Shown: positions 4,997 through 7,876 of the stretch, piece after piece
Layout of the letters: each line of letters starts with the position of its first letter
Position numbering within the stretch: the first letter of the stretch is position 1
Assembly (NCBI GenBank): GCA_947468985.1
Contig: CANINJ010000082.1
Location: forward strand, 1-7,876
Origin: Bacteroidota bacterium
GTDB taxonomy: Bacteria; Bacteroidota; Bacteroidia; Flavobacteriales; Flavobacteriaceae
Reading direction: 5' to 3'
DNA: 7,876 bases
Notes under the pieces: generated by a model
The model's input: only the letters and a program-made list of their open reading frames with translations
Told to the model about the DNA's origin: nothing
Database searches by the model: none
Program-made: the position numbers and the translations under genes

Positions 4997-7876
4997 TTAT
5001 ATTTCGGTGGCTCTGGGGGCTCTTCTGTCGCGCAACCAATACTTGGTTCGTTTGACTAAATAGAACATTACGGGTACCATAACGAGGGTTAAAACCGTAG
5101 CGTATGTCAGTCCGAAGATGATGGTCCACGCCAATGGGCTCCAGAAAACGACGTTGTCTCCTCCTACGTAAACGTTCGGATTTAGGTTGGTTACCAATGA
5201 GAAAAAGTCGAAATTCAGTCCGATTGCCAACGGAATTAATCCTAAAATTGCGGTTAATGCGGTTAGTAAAACGGGACGCAAACGGGATTTTCCAGAATGA
5301 ATAATAACTTCTTTTATTTCGGCAATGGTTAAATCGTCGTGCGAAGTTTGCTTGTTTTCAATTACTTTTTCGTCTAATAATAGCACGAAGAAATCCATTA
5401 ATACGATTCCGTTTTTCACGACAATTCCTGATAACGCAATGATTCCCATCATCGTCATTAGGATTACGAAATCCATTCCTGCAAAGACGTAACCGTAGAA
5501 TACGCCGCTGAAACTTAGTAAAACGGTGAACATAATGATGGCTGTTTTTGACAAGGAATTAAATTGCAACACGATGATTATGGTGATGCTTGCCAATGCC
5601 AAAAGTAGTGCGCCAAACAAGAAACTGGAATCTTTTTTCTGTTGTTCTTGCTCTCCAGAAAACGAATACGTGATGTCGCCTGCCATTTTATAATTCGCTG
5701 CTTTCAATGCGGATTCGATTTGTTTTGTAATTCCGTCGCCATTCGCCCCAGTTAAAACATTAGAATAAATGGTCATTATTCGTTTTGAATTCTTGCGTTT
5801 TATTTGGTTGAACGTGAATTTTTTCTCGGTTGTTGCCAAAGCAGAAATTGGAACTTGGATAATTTGTCCGTTGTTTTGATTTCGGAAAGTTACGGGTTGG
5901 TTGAACAAAACACTTTCGTTTTTTCGTTGGTCTTCCTGCAAACGCATCACAATATTGTAATCGTCTTTTCCTTCTTTGTAGGTTGAAATTTCTTGTCCGT
6001 AAATCGCTCTACGCATCGTAAATCCTAATTGTCCCGTGCTGGCACCCAAACTTCCAATGCTTACACGATCGACATTTACTTCGAGTTCAGGACTTTCTTT
6101 GTTGACATCAACATTTAATTTTTCGATGCCTTCAATGTTTTTTGAATTGATGAAAGTGATTACTTTATTGGCTTCCACCAACATTTCGTCATAATTAGTT
6201 CCTGATAATTGCAAACTTATTGGATATCCTGAAGGCGGTCCGTTAGAATCTTTTTCGACAATGATTTTTGCTCCAGCAATTGCTTTTACTTTGGCACGAA
6301 TTTCTTCTAAAATGTCGCTGGTGTTTACTCCTTTTCTGAATTTGTATTCAGAGAAATTCACGGTTACTTTTCCTTTATACGGTGTTTCTGATTGGTTTCC
6401 AGAATCAACATTTGGATTACCAGCGCCTTTTCCCACTTGCGAAACGATGCTTTCCGCCAAATAGTTTTTATCGTTTTCGACATATTTTCCTAAAATTTCA
6501 ATGACTTGTTTTTCAACAAATAAATTGGCTTTATTGGTTTTAGAAATTTCTGTTCCTTGCGGATATTCGATGTAAACTATAGCTTGATTTGGAATGTTTT
6601 TTGGGAAAAACAATACATTTCTCGGGAAGATTCCTAATAATACAAATGAGAAAAATAGTAAGGCAATAATTCCAACTAATGCGATTACTGCTCTTTTCCC
6701 TGTTAGAATTTTACCCAGAAAAACTTGATATTTTTTCTCTAAACTCGGAAAGAAACTATGTTGGAAATCTTGTGTCCATTTGAAAATAAACAAGTGATAC
6801 GCCCACATTAAAACCAAGGCAATTATGATTAAATGTCCGATGGCTTTCATCCAAATAGTATTTGTAATATTCCCAGGAATTACGAATAATAATCCTGAAA
6901 CGATGAAAATAATCGTGTATTTTTTTAATGCTTTTTTAGAGATATTTCTATCTTCAATATCCATAAAACCACCTGTCATTGCGGCGTTAATAACCATTGC
7001 TACAAATAGCGATGCGCCCAAAACACAAGACAATGTTATAGGGAAATAGATCATAAATTTCCCTACTGTTCCTGGCCATAATGCCAATGGAATAAAGGCT
7101 GCCAAGGTCGTTGCTGTTGATGAAATTACTGGCCAAGCGATTTCGCCAATACCAATTTTTGAGGCTTCAATTCGTCCCAAACCTTTTTTCATATTGGCAA
7201 AAACATTATCGACAACTACAATTCCATCATCAACTAATAATCCTAATCCCATTACCAATCCAAACAAAACCATCGTGTTCAATGTGAATCCAAAAGCTGA
7301 TAAAATTGCAAAGGCCATCAACATGGAAAGTGGAATTGCAGCTCCTACGAACAAGGAATTTCGTAATCCCATCGTGAACATCAGCACAATCATTACCAGA
7401 ATAATCCCGAAAATAATGTGGTTTGACAATTCGTTTACTTGGTGTTCGACTTTGCTCGATTGATCGTTGGTCATTTTGATGCTCAAATCTTTTGGCAAGA
7501 CCGTTTCTTGCGCTTTTGCTACAATTTCTTTGACTTGATCCAATGCAGAAATCATATTTTGCCCAGAACGTTTTTTTACATTTAGCATCACCACTTCTTG
7601 ACCACTTTCGCGAGCATAAGTCGTTTTTTCTTTCTCTTTAAAATTGATAACCGCAATATCTTTTAGGTAAACCGTTCCTCCGTAGGATTTTACAACTACG
7701 TTTTCAAGCTCCTTTGGGTTTTTGATTTCCCCAACAATTCGAATGTTATTTCGAGAACCTTGCGAGATTAAATTCCCCCCAGAAAGTGTCATATTTTCAT
7801 ATTTCACTGCATTTTGAATGTCGTCAAAACTTACTTTTGCAGCGTTCATTTTGAATACATCAATGGCAATTTCAAC
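4997..7876 (-). CDS. RND-family multidrug-type efflux permease, inner-membrane subunit (5' end beyond window edge)
   Basis: The frame is open to the right edge (nine further codons, VEIAIDVFK, precede the ATG at 7849), so that internal Met is not the start. About 959 residues are visible, and roughly 180 N-terminal residues with TM1 are missing by comparison with AcrB. Numbered from the edge, TM2-TM4 span about 152-225 and carry GLLVDDGIVVVDN with the proton-relay Asp pair 216-217 (7226-7231). TM10 carries GIVVKNGIVLMDF with the partner Lys 821 (5414-5416), and SRLRPVLLTAL opens TM11. These motifs place it with proton-driven HAE/MdtB-like pumps rather than CusA-type metal pumps. The periplasmic half after TM7 is the PC/docking region. 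Such pumps work as trimers with a periplasmic adaptor and an outer-membrane channel, probably encoded upstream beyond the edge. Odd feature: about 80 residues between TM6 and TM7 hold two additional hydrophobic segments. Substrate cannot be told from the sequence. The gene ends in a strong terminator. Confidence 0.93.
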   Translation of the reverse strand, partial: VEIAIDVFKMNAAKVSFDDIQNAVKYENMTLSGGNLISQGSRNNIRIVGEIKNPKELENVVVKSYGGTVYLKDIAVINFKEKEKTTYARESGQEVVMLNVKKRSGQNMISALDQVKEIVAKAQETVLPKDLSIKMTNDQSSKVEHQVNELSNHIIFGIILVMIVLMFTMGLRNSLFVGAAIPLSMLMAFAILSAFGFTLNTMVLFGLVMGLGLLVDDGIVVVDNVFANMKKGLGRIEASKIGIGEIAWPVISSTATTLAAFIPLALWPGTVGKFMIYFPITLSCVLGASLFVAMVINAAMTGGFMDIEDRNISKKALKKYTIIFIVSGLLFVIPGNITNTIWMKAIGHLIIIALVLMWAYHLFIFKWTQDFQHSFFPSLEKKYQVFLGKILTGKRAVIALVGIIALLFFSFVLLGIFPRNVLFFPKNIPNQAIVYIEYPQGTEISKTNKANLFVEKQVIEILGKYVENDKNYLAESIVSQVGKGAGNPNVDSGNQSETPYKGKVTVNFSEYKFRKGVNTSDILEEIRAKVKAIAGAKIIVEKDSNGPPSGYPISLQLSGTNYDEMLVEANKVITFINSKNIEGIEKLNVDVNKESPELEVNVDRVSIGSLGASTGQLGFTMRRAIYGQEISTYKEGKDDYNIVMRLQEDQRKNESVLFNQPVTFRNQNNGQIIQVPISALATTEKKFTFNQIKRKNSKRIMTIYSNVLTGANGDGITKQIESALKAANYKMAGDITYSFSGEQEQQKKDSSFLFGALLLALASITIIIVLQFNSLSKTAIIMFTVLLSFSGVFYGYVFAGMDFVILMTMMGIIALSGIVVKNGIVLMDFFVLLLDEKVIENKQTSHDDLTIAEIKEVIIHSGKSRLRPVLLTALTAILGLIPLAIGLNFDFFSLVTNLNPNVYVGGDNVVFWSPLAWTIIFGLTYATVLTLVMVPVMFYLVKRTKYWLRDRRAPRATEI

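Noticed and set aside
4808..5059. An 83-codon plus-strand open frame with the peptide RDCSGNPLW...RLQRKARPS
   Set aside because: It is a translation of the duplicated intergenic 14-mer (CSGN and QRKA come from the same repeat in two frames), followed by the antisense of the terminator and permease end.
4722..5129. A 135-codon minus-strand open frame overlapping the permease C-terminus and the intergenic gap
   Set aside because: It overlaps the well-supported permease end in another frame, runs through the terminator and repeat element, and its protein shows no domain-like pattern.
5804..7463. Plus-strand open frames of 60-89 codons opposite the permease
   Set aside because: They are antisense to conserved RND sequence; hydrophobic or Thr/Ile-rich composition is that expected from the reverse of membrane-helix codons.
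1..7876. CRISPR array, tRNA or rRNA, insertion sequence or phage genes
   Set aside because: Nearly the whole window is accounted for by three coding genes; the two gaps (87 and 296 bp) hold no regularly spaced repeats, cloverleaf or transposase remnants.

Overview
The window looks like chromosomal DNA from a member of the Bacteroidota, most likely a Flavobacterium-type organism. The evidence is AT-rich DNA, a secreted protein ending in a type IX secretion (T9SS) type A sorting domain, a promoter that fits the flavobacterial -33 TTG / -7 TAnnTTTG pattern, and A-rich leaders without an obvious Shine-Dalgarno sequence. All three genes lie on the minus strand, so transcription runs from high to low coordinates. 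Both edge genes are cut by the window.

Right (4997-7876): the C-terminal ~959 residues of an RND-superfamily inner-membrane efflux permease, which starts beyond the right edge. It keeps the proton-relay residues (Asp-Asp in TM4, Lys in TM10) and has an apparent extra pair of membrane helices between TM6 and TM7. A clear intrinsic terminator (4944-4975) follows its stop codon.

Middle (4701-4996): a 296-bp gene-free gap. It holds that terminator, a repeat-rich and inverted-repeat-rich stretch (about 4812-4920) resembling a dispersed flavobacterial intergenic element, and a 12-bp tandem repeat just upstream of dgt.

Centre-left (3357-4700): a complete dgt gene for a 447-residue dGTP triphosphohydrolase with an intact HD-domain metal site.

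Left (1-3269): the first 1089 residues of a large secreted protein with its own promoter. The order is signal peptide, conserved N-terminal region, Asp-box (BNR/sortilin-like) beta-propeller repeats with a PA domain inserted among them, and a T9SS sorting domain cut by the left edge. The reading frame is open from its ATG to the edge, checked by hand translation.

The genes do not form an obvious pathway: one is envelope efflux, one nucleotide housekeeping and one exported or surface protein, and the terminator and promoter suggest at least two or three transcription units. I found no RNA gene, CRISPR array, transposase or phage gene. The least ordinary items are the PA domain inside the propeller protein, the structured intergenic repeat and the extra helix pair in the RND permease.
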